Assembly (NCBI GenBank): GCA_946894095.1
Contig: OX335650.1
Span: 9,936,001 to 10,000,000 of the forward strand
Length of the DNA: 64,000 nt
Direction of reading: 5' to 3'
Source of the DNA: Incurvaria masculella
Lineage: Eukaryota > Arthropoda > Insecta > Lepidoptera > Incurvariidae
A program made the position numbers and the translations under genes. The notes beneath the pieces are model-generated. The model saw only the letters and a list, made by a program, of their open reading frames with translations, made no database searches and was not told where the DNA came from. Position 1 is the stretch's first letter; each line of letters begins with the position of its first letter. Below are positions 21,301 to 31,600 of the stretch, one piece after another.

Positions 21301-24300
21301 GCTACGAAGTGGTAGGACTAAGTTAAGGAAGTTAGTACCATCGTAATGAAAGTTTTCCGTAATTTCCATCTAGTTCAATGAGCCGTGCTATGTCAAAAGG
21401 TCCTGGCATGGCACCTAATTGCAAGTGGCATATCGTGAGGGTTATGTGGTATTGGCCATATGTGACCAGTTCCTTAAATAAAGGTAAGTACACATGTGTA
21501 AGAGACATATATTTTCTTTACCTTACCTGCTTTGATTTGAGCTCGGAATTCAGAGTATTGAAGTCGGTCTTTTTCTCTTTAAGTTTTTTCTTCAGTTGAT
21601 CGATAGAATCAGTTATCGACGCCATGGACTCTGAAAGAAGTTAATATTTTAAAGTTTTTGAAAAGCATTTGAATACAGATTTATTGAATTATTGTTATAG
21701 ATATAATATTGAGTGTGTACGTTGAATTATTAAATTGACTGGGTTCAAATCCGCGATTTTCTTCGAACTATAAAATTATTCTCACTTGATTGCTATAGAC
21801 CAATTTTCTGCTCATTTTCAAAACCTAATTTGTAAACTTAATGAAGATGTCGAATAGGACGCGGTCTCCAACAAACGATAAATGTATCCCCACCCAGAGA
21901 AGGTGGGTCCGCCATCTTAATTAAAACTGAATTCGCTGAGCAGTCCGATCGGGGAAAGTGCTGGCTTCTCATTTTCTCGAGTTTTCCCTTTGTCTTCTGC
22001 AAATAGTCACACAAAAGTTAAAATTGTTTGACACTTTCAAATACTATATTAATTAAAACAGAAGGGCTCGTGTTTATCAAGATGTAAATAATACGGAAAT
22101 TGTAATATTTCCTGCCTGTTCAAAAAAAATAGGAAAAATACTCACTCCCGTCTGAGCAGGAATCACGTCTTTCTCCTTATTGACATGAAATATGAGATTT
22201 TCGTACATTTTCCTCGGTACCTTTGATTTCTAGAAATAAGAATTAATAGTTACAGGACCACATGCTTGTATGTATTGTCAGAACCGGGATGCCTGCTTTG
22301 CGGTCTTATCATGTCGATGGGTCCTATAGACGGCACTTGCCCGTGCGCGTAACTGGAACAAATCTAACTAGGTACGTATATGCAAAACTACAAAAGGCAA
22401 GGCTTATGTCATATATTATGCTTATCAACCGGCAAAAGTTAGAGACCACAAAAGATAAAGGAAGGAATAGTGTTATGTGGGCGCCGCCGCGGACTACGCA
22501 TTTTGTGCTAAACAATCCAACAATCACCAACGCGCGCGAATGTGCTCCCGAAATGGGTTATCCAAGTCAGTTTCCACCAACACAAAACCACTGATGATCC
22601 AGTTAGAAAGGACCTTCGTAACTTGATGCCTCCAATATATCTGCGACTATATTTGCGTATAAGGTTTGGAAAAATTGGAGACAGCGGGTCTCATTAAAGC
22701 CGTGCTAGATGGGGGCGTGTCGCAAGCCGATAGCCCAGGGGGGGGGGGGGGGGGGGAAACGTATGAATTGTAGGTACAGAAGAGAGGGGCAGCTGATGCT
22801 CCCCGCTGGCGACGCCCCTGGACACATCTACTTCCATTTTTAGATTCAACTAGGTACAAACCTTGTCCACCGTGTAGTTAAGACGGTCGAAGTGGGCGCT
22901 GCGCGCCGAGGCCGGCGCGGGCGGCTGCGGAGGGGTCGGCGGCAGGGCGCGACGCGCGCCCGAGCCCGCGCCCGAGCCCGCGCCCGCGCCTGCCGCGCAT
23001 CCCGCGCCCGGCGCGCACAGCCCGGCGGCGGCGCGGCCGAGGGCGCGGAATCGCTGCTACGTCAAACAATCACTATCCATTTGTGCAACGAAGAAAGGTT
23101 TTTCAAAAACAAAAAGAACCTGTGGAGACAGGTACCATGTCAGGACCTATCCTTTATGAGCACAGCTACATTGACCTGAAAGGACAACACTGACAATTTT
23201 ACATTGCCGCTTCGACCATATTTTCAACCAATTCGATGGTAGGTATCAACAGGCTTCACCCTACCACCTAGTGGGTAGAGGAAGAGGACCTACAAATTTA
23301 CATGGATTCGGAACCACGGAACAGCTCGCATTTGTAAGGCCATGACCTCTGGCATAGAAAGAAAGTTCCCGCGCCCCTGGACTAAATACGTGCCGTACCG
23401 CTCAGGTAGATTTGATATATGTATCAACTGCCACATATCTATAAGCTATGAATTTTCTTGATGCCTACGACTCCGTCGCGGGGAAGAAAATACCTAGTCG
23501 GTTTTCCCCGATCTAAGTTTAGCTCTAGCATTTGTTGGGCTAACAAAAGCCCAACAAATGCTGGAGCTAAACTTAGATACAATTCGCATCAAAATCATGT
23601 AAATAGTTCTCAAGTTATAAGCGGAAAGACAGACAGACAACAGATTTAGAGCGTTTAACCACGAAGTTTTCAAAAAAAAAATCACTAGTGTCTACCTCAT
23701 CCTGGCTGCGGGATCGCAGGTTTATTTTAGCCGAGTTTCTTTGCCCTTCGTGTCGAAACTTCTGTAACATCAAACACATCCACTAAATAATATAAATCGT
23801 CTAGAAAACTAGTATCACAGAACAATTAGGAGGACTAGTACTATTACCATCGACGACACAAATCCTAAATGTGATGTTGCTTGCGCTGATATACCAAGTT
23901 ACGTTTGGGGACACAAAGAGGCACATAACATGCAACCGTACCGTGGCATTAGCATCGTGAGAGGACTTGGCTACCGGCCGTGAAGCGAGCGTGGGCCGGT
24001 TCGCCGCGGCCGCTGCGGGGCTGCGCCGCGGTATCCGGCAGACGTGCTGACCTCTGTGTTCGTCGTACCTATAACCTGGATCACAAACTTGGAGCACTTG
24101 AGGCAAGAGCATTTAAAGAGACGGGACATCACGTCCGATTTACTACATTAACTACGCTGACCAACGTCGCCTAGCTTGCGGGGAACGGAGCGCAGGATCG
24201 GATTCATTTTAAACAGGAACTCAAGCAGCTCAAGTCTGGAGGTGTTTTGTGTAGAATCAAAGTTTTGGTTTTCTTATATTCTTATTTATTAAATTGATGT

Positions 24301-24921
24301 AAAATATCACTGCGGGTTAGGCTGACGGCAGGCAAGCTGACGGCGCTGGCGCTGGGCGGACTGGCGGTGAGTGAGCTCCCAGGATAGCGGAAAGGAAGAA
24401 TGCGGGATAGTTGCCCCCACAAAAGGGGCAATATCATGTCGCAACGCGTCCCCATATGTTCTCATACTTGAAGAAAACTTATTATTATATTTATTGTCTC
24501 AATAATGAAAGGTATTCACTTTGTTTTGTCAGGACCCTTCTATTCGATGCCGAAGTTAATTCTGACTGTTGTTATACTACATATACAGGTACTGTGTTAT
24601 GTAAAAAACCTCAAAATTAAATAAACTTAAAACTTTAAATTATAGTTAATGCTCATATAGAAATCACACTGTTCCACATTTCCCCTATAAGAACCAACCG
24701 ATACGTATTTATTAGATACTATTTGCCGATATTGTAGATATCTTCTTCTGTGGTCACTTCTGTGAAATACATTCCCTGCCGAGGATTTTCCTCCAAAAAC
24801 GAAATGTAAAGAAGCAGGCTCCGAAAAAATCACTTAATTAGTACTATGGACAAATAAAAAAATTAAGGACAGGAAAAAAAATACCGTCAAGGGAAGGAGA
24901 ATCAGGATTCTCTCGAGACAT
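11585..24921 (-). CDS. Gene B: long coiled-coil protein (5' end tentative)
   Basis: Seventeen exons on the minus strand join in phase from 23761 down to 11585 and give 3033 nt (1010 residues plus stop). Order: 23761-23696, 23056-22862, 22229-22146, 21996-21894, 21630-21527, 20724-20607, 20307-20186, 19915-19785, 18836-18695, 17694-17509, 16995-16880, 16682-16435, 15341-15217, 15138-14984, 13763-13646, 12859-12641 and 12385-11585. A likely first exon (24921-24885) ends in phase 1, while 23761 begins in phase 0, so at least one small exon is missing between them. The N-terminus is Ala/Gly/Pro-rich. About 700 residues of Glu/Lys/Leu coiled coil follow. The C-terminal 200 residues are Ser/Arg-rich, unstructured-looking, and include 'GRGRGRGR'. 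The architecture suits a cytoskeletal or centrosomal scaffold; the family is not identified. Confidence 0.82.
12641..12859 (-). CDS. Gene B exon next to array 3
   Basis: Acceptor catttcag|ATA, donor TTAAAA|gtatgc, phase 0 to 0, 73 codons ('ELAAALQEKDGELEQRARAL'). Its first 51 bp are the source of the duplicated units upstream. Confidence 0.87.
12860..13490 (-). repeat. Exon array 3: six partial exon copies with acceptors, 94-bp period (gene B)
   Basis: Exon starts recur at 12953, 13047, 13141, 13235, 13329 and 13424 (transcription runs downwards), giving periods of 94, 94, 94, 94, 94 and 95 bp counted from 12859. Each unit is the first 51 bp of the exon, joined at AACGGCGAG (AACCGGCGAG-like in copies) to the last 43 bp of the intron including its acceptor. 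No unit has a donor. The single original intron end lies at about 13480-13490, where the same AACGGCGAG occurs. Long ORFs across this block are read-through artefacts. Confidence 0.9.
13646..13763 (-). CDS. Gene B exon
   Basis: Acceptor tgtttcag|T, donor CAGTTG|gtacga, phase 2 to 0, codes for 'ELYEHQLKSLKSNLGYVPHD' and then an acidic stretch. Confidence 0.87.
13787..13865 (-). mobile_element. SINE head (tRNA-like) in a gene B intron
   Basis: On the minus strand it has an A-box-like 'gtggctcagaggtg' and a B box 'ggttcgatccc'. Only the Pol III promoter head is present. It lies 24 bp before the exon at 13763, on the same strand. Confidence 0.6.
13870..14480. other. Gene B intron, AT-rich, no feature recognised
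   Basis: TATA-rich sequence with several 'gatatat' repeats near 14000. No supported exon. Confidence 0.5.
14481..14516. repeat. Perfect 15-bp inverted repeat
   Basis: AGCTAAAACTGTCCA at 14481-14495 and its exact reverse complement at 14502-14516, with a 6-nt loop. Confidence 0.8.
14570..14852 (+). repeat. Dispersed retroelement tail-like repeat
   Basis: Starts 'ctgaggtacccggctccgct' and ends 'ttgttttatacgatgtagtg'. From general knowledge this pair frames a repeat common in insect genomes, probably an RTE-type 3' tail or a derived SINE. No ORF. Confidence 0.55.
14984..15138 (-). CDS. Gene B exon
   Basis: Acceptor ttgttgccag|GAA, donor GGGAAAG|gtgcgt, phase 0 to 2, codes for 'QKLFVELEQKKESIMEIKTK'. 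Confidence 0.87.
15217..15341 (-). CDS. Gene B exon
   Basis: Acceptor caattttag|AG, donor GCTGAG|gtaatt, phase 1 to 0, codes for 'KCELEVKDLHRIVNVKEKAL'. Confidence 0.87.
15342..15934. other. Gene B intron, AT-rich, no feature recognised
   Basis: Simple AT-rich intron with short ATA runs near 15520. No supported exon. Confidence 0.5.
15935..16200 (-). mobile_element. SINE copy (body and 3' end)
   Basis: Reverse complement of the SINE at 8100 over about 260 bp: 'ggatggctaatcccacacaa', 'gaccttccctttatgagcac', 'ggcgggcttaaaccctacca'. Confidence 0.72.
16435..16682 (-). CDS. Gene B exon
   Basis: Acceptor aattttcag|T, donor CAGCTAG|gtgagt, phase 2 to 1, 82 codons, codes for 'KLVEIEIQMKAVVKEKNKVG'. 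Less GC-rich than its neighbours. Confidence 0.88.
16880..16995 (-). CDS. Gene B exon
   Basis: Acceptor atatttcag|AAT. Donor ATTGC|gttggt is weak but gives the phase 2 that the next exon needs. It codes for 'ELSKLTESLKRNMMEFQEVV'. Confidence 0.78.
17130..17508 (-). repeat. Exon array 4: decayed donor-bearing partial copies (gene B)
   Basis: Downstream (lower coordinates) of the intact exon 17694-17509 there are two partial copies, marked by 'tgcaactggcggacggagg' at 17348 and 17181 against 17516 in the parent (periods 168 and 167 bp). A third stub lies near 17110-17140. Copies keep the exon 3' half and a donor (gtacct) but no acceptor. They carry a TGA stop and small indels. The join is AGTTGAAGGA, shared by exon and downstream intron. 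Confidence 0.85.
17509..17694 (-). CDS. Gene B exon (intact parent of array 4)
   Basis: Acceptor ctaacgag|CAG (or three bases later), donor GATCAG|gtaact, phase 0 to 0, codes for 'ELEVELEKARSEVGALEASV'. Confidence 0.87.
17695..18694. other. Gene B intron, no feature recognised
   Basis: One kilobase of AT-rich sequence with no supported exon and no repeat family that I recognise elsewhere in the window. Confidence 0.5.
18695..18836 (-). CDS. Gene B exon
   Basis: Acceptor ccatgacag|A, donor GTCGAG|gtaggt, phase 2 to 0, codes for 'ERELLVRETERLSVEVAELT'. Confidence 0.87.
19200..19690 (-). pseudogene. Non-LTR retrotransposon fragment
   Basis: Shares 'aaaccatgccggcc' and 'ccaggtgctt' with 5320-5345. 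On the minus strand 'VSLSVFYRLHHG' matches the same RT-tail motif as at 5232-5620. Heavily broken. Confidence 0.6.
19785..19915 (-). CDS. Gene B exon
   Basis: Acceptor tgcttttag|GGA, donor ATAATAAG|gtaaca, phase 0 to 2, codes for 'KKVNEFAQAHAGLAATLDAT'. Confidence 0.86.
20186..20307 (-). CDS. Gene B exon
   Basis: Acceptor gactttcag|AG, donor GATAAG|gtacaa, phase 1 to 0. It codes for 'LVCCCDAALGGQQEVVRWLN', which is not coiled-coil-like and contains three consecutive Cys. Confidence 0.82.
20607..20724 (-). CDS. Gene B exon
   Basis: Acceptor gattcgtag|AAA, donor TGTGCCG|gtgcgg, phase 0 to 1, codes for 'LAEMKVAHSRLEALGGDAAA'. An alternative donor at GAG|gtcgct is out of phase with the next exon. 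Confidence 0.8.
20725..21214. other. Gene B intron, no feature recognised
   Basis: AT-rich, with a short TCTCCCTCGCCCTCACACAC run near 20868. No supported exon. Confidence 0.5.
21215..21475 (+). mobile_element. SINE fragment (body and 3' end)
   Basis: 'ggatcttagatgggtgaccg', 'ggtcctggcatggcacctaa' and a degraded 'ttggccatatgtgacc' end match SINE copies at 29500 and 31650. Confidence 0.6.
21527..21630 (-). CDS. Gene B exon
   Basis: Acceptor cttctttcag|AG, donor AAGCAG|gtaagg (strong), phase 1 to 0, codes for 'DSIDQLKKKLKEKKTDFNTL'. An in-frame ATG near its start could serve as a start in a shorter isoform. Confidence 0.85.
21894..21996 (-). CDS. Gene B exon (tentative)
   Basis: Acceptor atttgcag|AAG, weak donor CTCTGG|gtgggg. 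Phase 0 to 1 bridges its neighbours exactly. Codes for 'KTKGKLEKMRSQ' and then a less typical sequence. Confidence 0.5.
22146..22229 (-). CDS. Gene B exon
   Basis: Acceptor tatttctag|AAA, donor ACGGGA|gtgagt (strong), phase 0 to 0, codes for 'KMYENLIFHVNKEKDVIPAQ'. Confidence 0.8.
22738..22830. repeat. Poly-G tract with flanking dispersed repeat
   Basis: An uninterrupted G run of about 19 (22738-22756) is followed by 'ggggcagctgatgctccccg' and 'gcgacgcccc'. The reverse complement of 37760-37815 shows a similar order (C/G run, GGGCAGCTG, CGACGACCC), so this is a repeat family with a homopolymer end. Confidence 0.6.
22862..23056 (-). CDS. Gene B exon, Ala/Gly/Pro-rich N-terminal region
   Basis: Acceptor ttgacgtag|CAG, donor GACAAG|gtttgt, phase 0 to 0, 65 codons. 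It codes for 'CAAGAGAGSGAGSGARRALP' and a PPTPPQPP stretch, ending 'HFDRLNYTVDK'. Low complexity and about 80% GC. Confidence 0.72.
23130..23390 (-). mobile_element. SINE copy (body)
   Basis: 'caggacctatcctttatgag', 'ttgccgcttcgaccat' and 'ccctaccacctagtggg' match the reverse complement of the SINE body. Confidence 0.65.
23511..23578. repeat. 31-bp inverted repeat (hairpin)
   Basis: Arms 23511-23541 and 23548-23578 are reverse complements with one mismatch; loop of 6 nt. Core 'agcatttgttgggct'. Flanked by repeat-like 'gaaagacagacagaca'. Confidence 0.85.
23696..23761 (-). CDS. Gene B exon
   Basis: Acceptor gatgttacag|AAG, donor GATGAG|gtagac, phase 0 to 0, 22 codons ('FRHEGQRNSAKINLRSRSQD'). 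Confidence 0.65.
24885..24921 (-). CDS. Gene B candidate first coding exon
   Basis: ATG at 24921, donor CTTGACG|gtattt, 12 codons plus one base ('MSRENPDSPSLD'), phase 1. A possible acceptor (aatttag|AACCAAG) lies just upstream, so a 5'-UTR exon may precede it. It does not join directly to 23761 in frame. Confidence 0.45.
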
Positions 24922-25636
24922 ATTTTCTAAATCATTGCTTGGTTCTAAATTAATGATAAATATCTTGAATTAAATTTCTTGAAAAAACTGAAATTTAAGG
25001 TTATTTTTTGACAGTTTATCTAAAACGTGAAAACATAGGTTTTTGTTTTTATCCCAAACTGGTCAAGTTTTTGCACTTTTAAGGATTTTTGCAATTCTAA
25101 GGATACCACGTCAATTACGTTATTGTATGTAACTGTATACTTTTATTACCACAGTTTTACTGTGGGCGAGTTTAAGCAGTGTTTAGAAAGTAGTAGTACT
25201 TCCTACGTACTTACTTTGGATTAGAATCACATTTTGCTACAGAAATAAACGCGAAATCAACGCCATCTGTGTACACACGAAAGTGACATGGTGTCAGAAA
25301 ATAAGCGATACATTCGTTATCTCGGTAGCTCAGTTGGTTAGAAGATCGGAAAAGTTGATATTTTATAAATAAAAAACCCCTGTCTACCCGGACAGGATTT
25401 TCACCCGGAAGATCACTTTAGTTCCATTTGTTACTGGCTCAAAATAATAATTTGACGATTTTTTTGTAAAAGGAATTAGGGATTGACGTTTTACTCATGT
25501 TGTTTGTAATGTGAGATGGGAGATTTTAGAAAGTAATTTAATTAATTTATCTAGACCTTATTATTACAAACGAATGGTTATTTAGGGGCAAAATTGGGAA
25601 TGTTTTAGAACCAAGAGTTAAATTTTCTAGTGAACA
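24922..25636. promoter_or_regulatory. Divergent intergenic region between genes B and C
   Basis: 715 bp between the proposed start codons of B (-) and C (+); it probably contains both 5' UTRs and promoters. TTTAGAACCAAG occurs on each strand 16-21 bp upstream of each ATG (24938-24949 minus, 25604-25615 plus). A 28-bp tRNA-like 5' half sits near 25318-25345. Confidence 0.4.
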
Positions 25637-25673
25637 ATGTCTCTGCCCTCAAAACCGTCCAAGGAGAAAACCG
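25637..25673 (+). CDS. Gene C first coding exon
   Basis: ATG in 'tgaacaATGtc', then 'MSLPSKPSKEKT', donor ACCG|gtgagt (strong), phase 1. Same length, start residues and phase as the proposed first exon of gene B. Confidence 0.72.
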
Positions 25674-28600
25674 GTGAGTATGATGAACTACAAATAAACA
25701 TTTCGCATAAATTGAAGGTGAGAGCTATAGGAAAAATATCATGAATTGGATCGAAATAATAAAAATAGCATAGAAAATAGAAACAAACTATGGTTCGTGT
25801 AAACAGTGTATCAGCACTGCCGGAATCTATGATTTTTATTTTAAATGCATTCACATTATTTGAATGCACCTAAAATGAATACAAGTGGTCCCACTTCATT
25901 TTTATTTGAGAAACTCACAATACAATCTATGATAATACGAATTCATGAATGCAATGGATTGGATTGTTTATAAAATTGTGATGATCCTGGATGAACCGGA
26001 TTCCTGGTTTCATGTCTCCCAATTTGTATCACTAACGGATTGTTGTTGTTTCTACCTACCTACTATTATGATATGATCATGCCAGGACCATCCCTGTATG
26101 AGCCACATGAGCACGGCTACTTCAATGCTGTTTCGACCATCTTTTAATCAAATGCGATATCACCACCTAGTAGGGGAAAGGGGCCTAGACTTTTACATGG
26201 ATTCTAGCGGGAAAAGCTCGCATTCGTAACTAAATTGATTTTTCATGGATTCTTAAATAAGGAAAAGCTCGCGTTCGTAACGAAATGCACTTGTCCAACT
26301 CAGAAAGAGAAAGAAATTGGTACATGACCCGGGCGAGGATTTAACCCGTAACCTCTCGCATGAAAGGCAAGTCCTTTAGCCCATATACCACGAGCTGGAA
26401 AGACATACCATGTAAAGCCAAAGCCATCATAGATCGCGCTTTCGAAATGCAGACGTGTTGAACAGTTCCCAGGATACAGCCCCGGCAGACCGCCACGTCG
26501 ACGGCACGAGCCAACAAACCGCCGGCGACGAAGCCCACAGCTTTTGGCGGCAAGAGCCCTGCGTGCGCCCCGCTGCCGCCGCCGCAGCCGCGCCGCGCCC
26601 CGCTCGCCTCCCGCTCGCCCCCTCCGCCGCCGCCGCCCGCCCAACCGCTGCCGCCTTCTCCGCCGCCCTCCGCCGCCGCTCATGTGCAGGTCGGGCCTTC
26701 GAATTCATGGGATTTTTTTCATGTATTTATTGAAAGGAAAACTTACAGCTAACAAAACATCAAACAAAAATGACAGTAAACAAATTATAAATAAAAGCAA
26801 TATACCAAAATGTATCTCACTGGCAACTCTTAGCCCCGATTGCACGGAGACACGGCTGAGTTAATCAATGTTCAAACACGTCACTTTTAGTTAATCAATG
26901 TTCGAACACGTCGCTTTTACAGATTTCCTTCCGTACTTTACATACAAAGTGACGTGTTTAATCACTGAAGTTTAATCATACGTTGATGTTGATTTTGATT
27001 GTTTGTCCTTTCGCACACTCGACTCTTACTCGTATAAAATCTAACGTCAGTGGTCTGTTTGTAAAATTATAACTCGAGATCCGCTTACCCGATTTTGATG
27101 CGATTTATACCTACGTATCTGTTGAATGTTTCCGTAGCTTATAGGTTCGATTAGATCACGCTAACGTTACCTATCTAAGGGATGAGCAGGAGGCGTAAAT
27201 GCTGGCGAATAGGCTAGAAAATAGACTGTTTCTTAATTGACTTTTCTCGCAGAACCGCGGGCAAGGCAAATAATGCACCAATACTGTATTGGTGCATTAT
27301 TTGCACATTTCCCAAGGGTGAACTAACCGATCCTGCAGGTCCTTCAATAGAGTCACTAAACTATAGAGTTCACTCCCTGTTCCGAAGTACAAAATACCTG
27401 AAACGTGAAATAAATCGGAAGCCTGTCTGGCCTACTCCATATGTCACGTGGTATACAGAAAACATATATAAGCACGTGTTTTTAGACGCTAGAGCCATCT
27501 GGTCCAGTGTTTTTATTAAAACTTTTAATTAGTGAATCCGTAAAATTATTTGTTACTTTGGAAAAGCACATATTTTTGGTGTCTAACTACTATTTCTAAT
27601 TTTACAGAAAGCCAGATTAAGACCGCAAAGTGCCCCTAAATATTCCGCAATTAGGAATGTAATCATTTGTGAAAAGGTAAGTGTGCAGCAGGTCTATTCC
27701 TGGCATTCAGTGATCAGGAATCAGGAATCTTGAGTCTATAAAACCGCTTTTATAGCGATTTTTATACAGAGGTTGCGGCTTGAACAGCAATCCAGACGAT
27801 GGGGCGGTGGTGCGGAGGCGATTTTCACACGATTCGTTGTGATATTTGTATCTTCAGTGGCTGAGAAAATTATAAAACCGACCAAGTGCGAATCGGACTC
27901 GCACACGAAGGGTTCCGCACCATCGTACAAGATTTAACACAAAAAATAAGTTTTTTATGATTTTTTTACTTTACCTATTTGTTGTTTTAGCGGCAAAATA
28001 AATATACACTCTGTAAAAATTCAGCTGCCTACCTATTACGGATCATGAGATACAACCCTGTGACAGACGGACGGACGTACGGACGGACGACGGAGGCTTA
28101 GTAATAGGGGGCCGTTAGTACCCTCTACGACACAGTAGGCATTGGCTTATGCCAGTAAAACGTATACGTGTGGCGTCGAGGGTTATGCCGTTGTACACGT
28201 TCAGCCACAGTTGGTCTTCCGTCGGTAACATCATTCGTACGGTTTTATTTAAAACATTCATTCATCTCATTATATTGACAATCTCCTGCGTAACTCGTCG
28301 ATCTTGAATGAGTTGAAGCCTTTTAATCGAATGTAATTGAGGACAATGTAGCCTCGAAGGATGTGAGGATCTTCGGTCAAATCGTAATTATGTCTTCGAT
28401 GACTGAAGTATGGACATCGAAGGCGCAATTTACCTCTCGAAGTTGGAGATTGTTTGTTCGATGCTGGCCTCAATAGCATAATATAATGAAGTGAACACAA
28501 CACGAGCAAAGCAATATTCAAGAGTTGTTCACCGTTCGGCCTTTTGGTTGATAAGCTGCTCACTTAATGTTCACTGGATGACTTTCCAGACGAGTCGCAA

Positions 28601-31600
28601 GACGCTGTCGCCGACTTCCTCCGTTAACAAGTGCACCATACTTATCTCTGACGAACAACAGCCACCAGAGTTGGATCTGGTGAGTTGAAATGAATAGCTT
28701 TGAGTTTTATAAAGCTTTTTACTTCTACTTAACTAATTTAAGATTATTAAAAAAATATTTGTTAGTCGGCAAAGTAGTTTGACATTTACATGGCTTCAAT
28801 GCTCGCCCCGTTGATGTACTACTTCCTTTGTATTAAATACAATTGCACTTATCCAACTTATAAATAGTTATTGGTTGGATAAGTGCATGCGTGGTTAGGT
28901 AGGTACCATCGCATGGGATGAAGAGATGGTCGTTCGGCAATGAAACATTTCCATCTACTTCAATGTTGGCGTTCTCATAAATGGCAGCAGCAAATCGTAG
29001 CAGGAGTGGTATAGTCACACATTCCTAGTTACCAAAAAAGGTTGAATAATTGGTAAATTTTGGCAATGTTGAGTGTTTTCTTTTTTTATCCCCGGTCATT
29101 GTAGCCGACTTTTTGGATTGTTTTTTTTTCGTTTTTATGAAAATGCAACGGAAAACCTTTTCCTTGGATGTACGTAGGTAACAGAGTCGGAGACATCGGT
29201 GCTGAAAGCAGGGCAGCAGTTGGAGATAAATATGCCAGCGGCCGCGTCAGCTGCAGATGACAACGAGCAGACTACAAATCCCGGTCACATACCTCTCTCC
29301 CTCTACGACACATACCTCATACTCGTGTTGAATGAGAAGAACATTGCATAAGTGTGGTAATAAAGTAACATTGTTGTTTGAACATAGGCAGTTTGGTTGT
29401 CCGACTAACGCAAAAGATGGCCTCGGTGGCCCAGTGGCGCGACGCATTGCGATTCGATAAGCTGAGTTAAGCACCTCAGCGCGGCCAACCGCGGTGAAAA
29501 TGGTCACCCATCCAGAACCCAAGTTCTGGATGGGTGACCATTTTCAACCGTTGAGACTGATCGTGGTTCGGATTCCACGTAAATCTGTAGGTCTGTAATA
29601 AACAGAGGCTGTGCTTCTTCACACCATGTTTGGAGGACCCCGGATTGTACTTGGAGAAAAATACTTCGGCAGGTTGCGTACAGTTTAGCGTAGATGATCT
29701 AGAATCTCGATAATCGAAAACAGATACGTCGCGTCACTGGGTTAACAAGGCTGACACTTTTTCAGACAGACAGGCTCCGTAGATTTTTCGAAGAGTATGC
29801 TCATTACGAAATATTATGTCCAATAGATATAGAAACAATCGCAGAAGCTGGAGAAGACTCTCTCGATGTTCCAGCGGAAATTTCGCTCGCTGAGAAACGG
29901 AAAATGTTTCACCAGATGAAGAAGGAACTTGATCTGAAGCAAGTACGGCATTTTAAAATGCTTTCAATAATATCAATCTATATTATTTTATCTTCATAAA
30001 TATAAGATCTGCCCCCTTTTGATGGATGCTTTTATATCGTTTATCGGTGAGATATAGAAAAACAAAAAAGCATGTTACATAGCTAAAACAAAGTTTACAA
30101 CTATATGGCACCTGTAACTTTCACTCGAGGTTTTGCACATATCTTTGAATAATCAAATTTATGCATTAAATAATATTCTCCTTGGATTCCGCGGTCGATA
30201 TTGACAGATATTTTGGCGCAAAAATCGCCCTATCACTAAGGGCGAAGAAAGGCAAATCTGGCACGCGGGAAGAATACCTAAGGAATCCAAAGTGGAGTCG
30301 GAGTAATCGTGCCGTGTTATGGTTTTAAAATGTATGCCTGGGTTTTATGGAAGATCTTGTAAAGAAACAAAGTGCTATAAATATCAGCCCCTTATATCAA
30401 CATTAACTTATTAGTTAGGTTCTTTACCATATAAGGATTCAGACGCTATGATAAAAATAAAAATTGTGTTGTTTATAAAACAAGCTGAGCGGTTAAAGAG
30501 CCATACAATTTTGGCGATTTCTGCCCGTTCGGACGTAGGAGCAGCTGGTGAATCTGTACGCGTCGCTGAAGCAAGGCGGCGAGGGTGCGGGAGTGGGTGC
30601 TGAAGGCGGCGGCGGTGCGGTCGACGTGGACGGTGGAGGCGGGGAGGCGGGCGAGGAGCGCGGGGAGCCCACCGAGCTGCTGCTGCTGAACGTGACCGAC
30701 TGGACCGCCGACGAGCTGGCGCAGCTCTGGCGGAACTCCGTCGCCGACCAGTGCACCGACGTTTGCAACTACTCCGTCCAACCGGGTTCGTGGTTACACC
30801 TGTAGCGCGAAGCGAATGCGGCCATGATACCGCCCTAAATTTTAAGAATCACACCCAGGCGCTGATCCAGGATTTCGCTCGGGGGACGGTAGGGAAAAGT
30901 CTGGCAATTTTCAAGCAAAACAAGTTTGTGCAGACATTTTCTATGAAATGACGTTAAAATTTTAGTTGAACAAAAAAAAGTAGTCTAATGTATTCCACAA
31001 AAAAAGGTCGTCCCGGCTTTCCCAACTTAGCAACACCTCGCGGCACACACAGCATTACTAGGTTATTATGTTATAACCTTGGTTATCCAGCGGCGAAACC
31101 TGCATTCCTTGCGAAATCAATCCGTCGACGCTCGGTAGGAACACCGATAAGCGACAGGAGGAAGAAATAGACTTTACCCCTTTCTCGTACTGCATCTCTC
31201 CGTCTATTTGCGGGAAGCCAGCAGAGGCTTTTTCACGAGCAGACGACGTGCTTTCAGACGACAACTACCTGGTTGAACTGCAAAATCGGCTGAGCGAGGT
31301 GCCGTCTTTCATGGTTGAATTTTGTCAGCAGACGCTTTCCAACCATGGCAGCGTGCTCGACTGGGTGCGTGGTTTGTTCGTGGATAACCAGGTATCTCTC
31401 CTTTTTTCCTATAAGCCTTATCGTCATCTCATTATTTTGATCCTTAAGGAGCGTTCGTGGTCTAGTGTATTGGGTCGCGCTTCTCGATCTTGAAGCGTGG
31501 ATTCGATACCCGGTTAGTTGCACTACTTTCTAGTTCAAGATGTGATAAGTGTATTATTCAGGCTGAATTTTTCAATTATGCCTTTATGGCCAAATCTGAA

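Noticed and set aside
24213..24366. Two small plus-strand exon-like pieces (24213-24240 and about 24320-24366, the latter with a strong gtgagt donor)
   Set aside because: They lie inside gene B and upstream of the gene C start, join to nothing in phase, and lack a good polypyrimidine tract.
25318..25345. tRNA-like sequence 'ggtagctcagttggttag'
   Set aside because: Only the 5' half of a tRNA is present; no matching 3' half or B box follows, so it is not called as a tRNA gene.
30988..31170. 60-codon plus-strand ORF in a gene C intron
   Set aside because: No phase-compatible splice sites and no recognisable domain.
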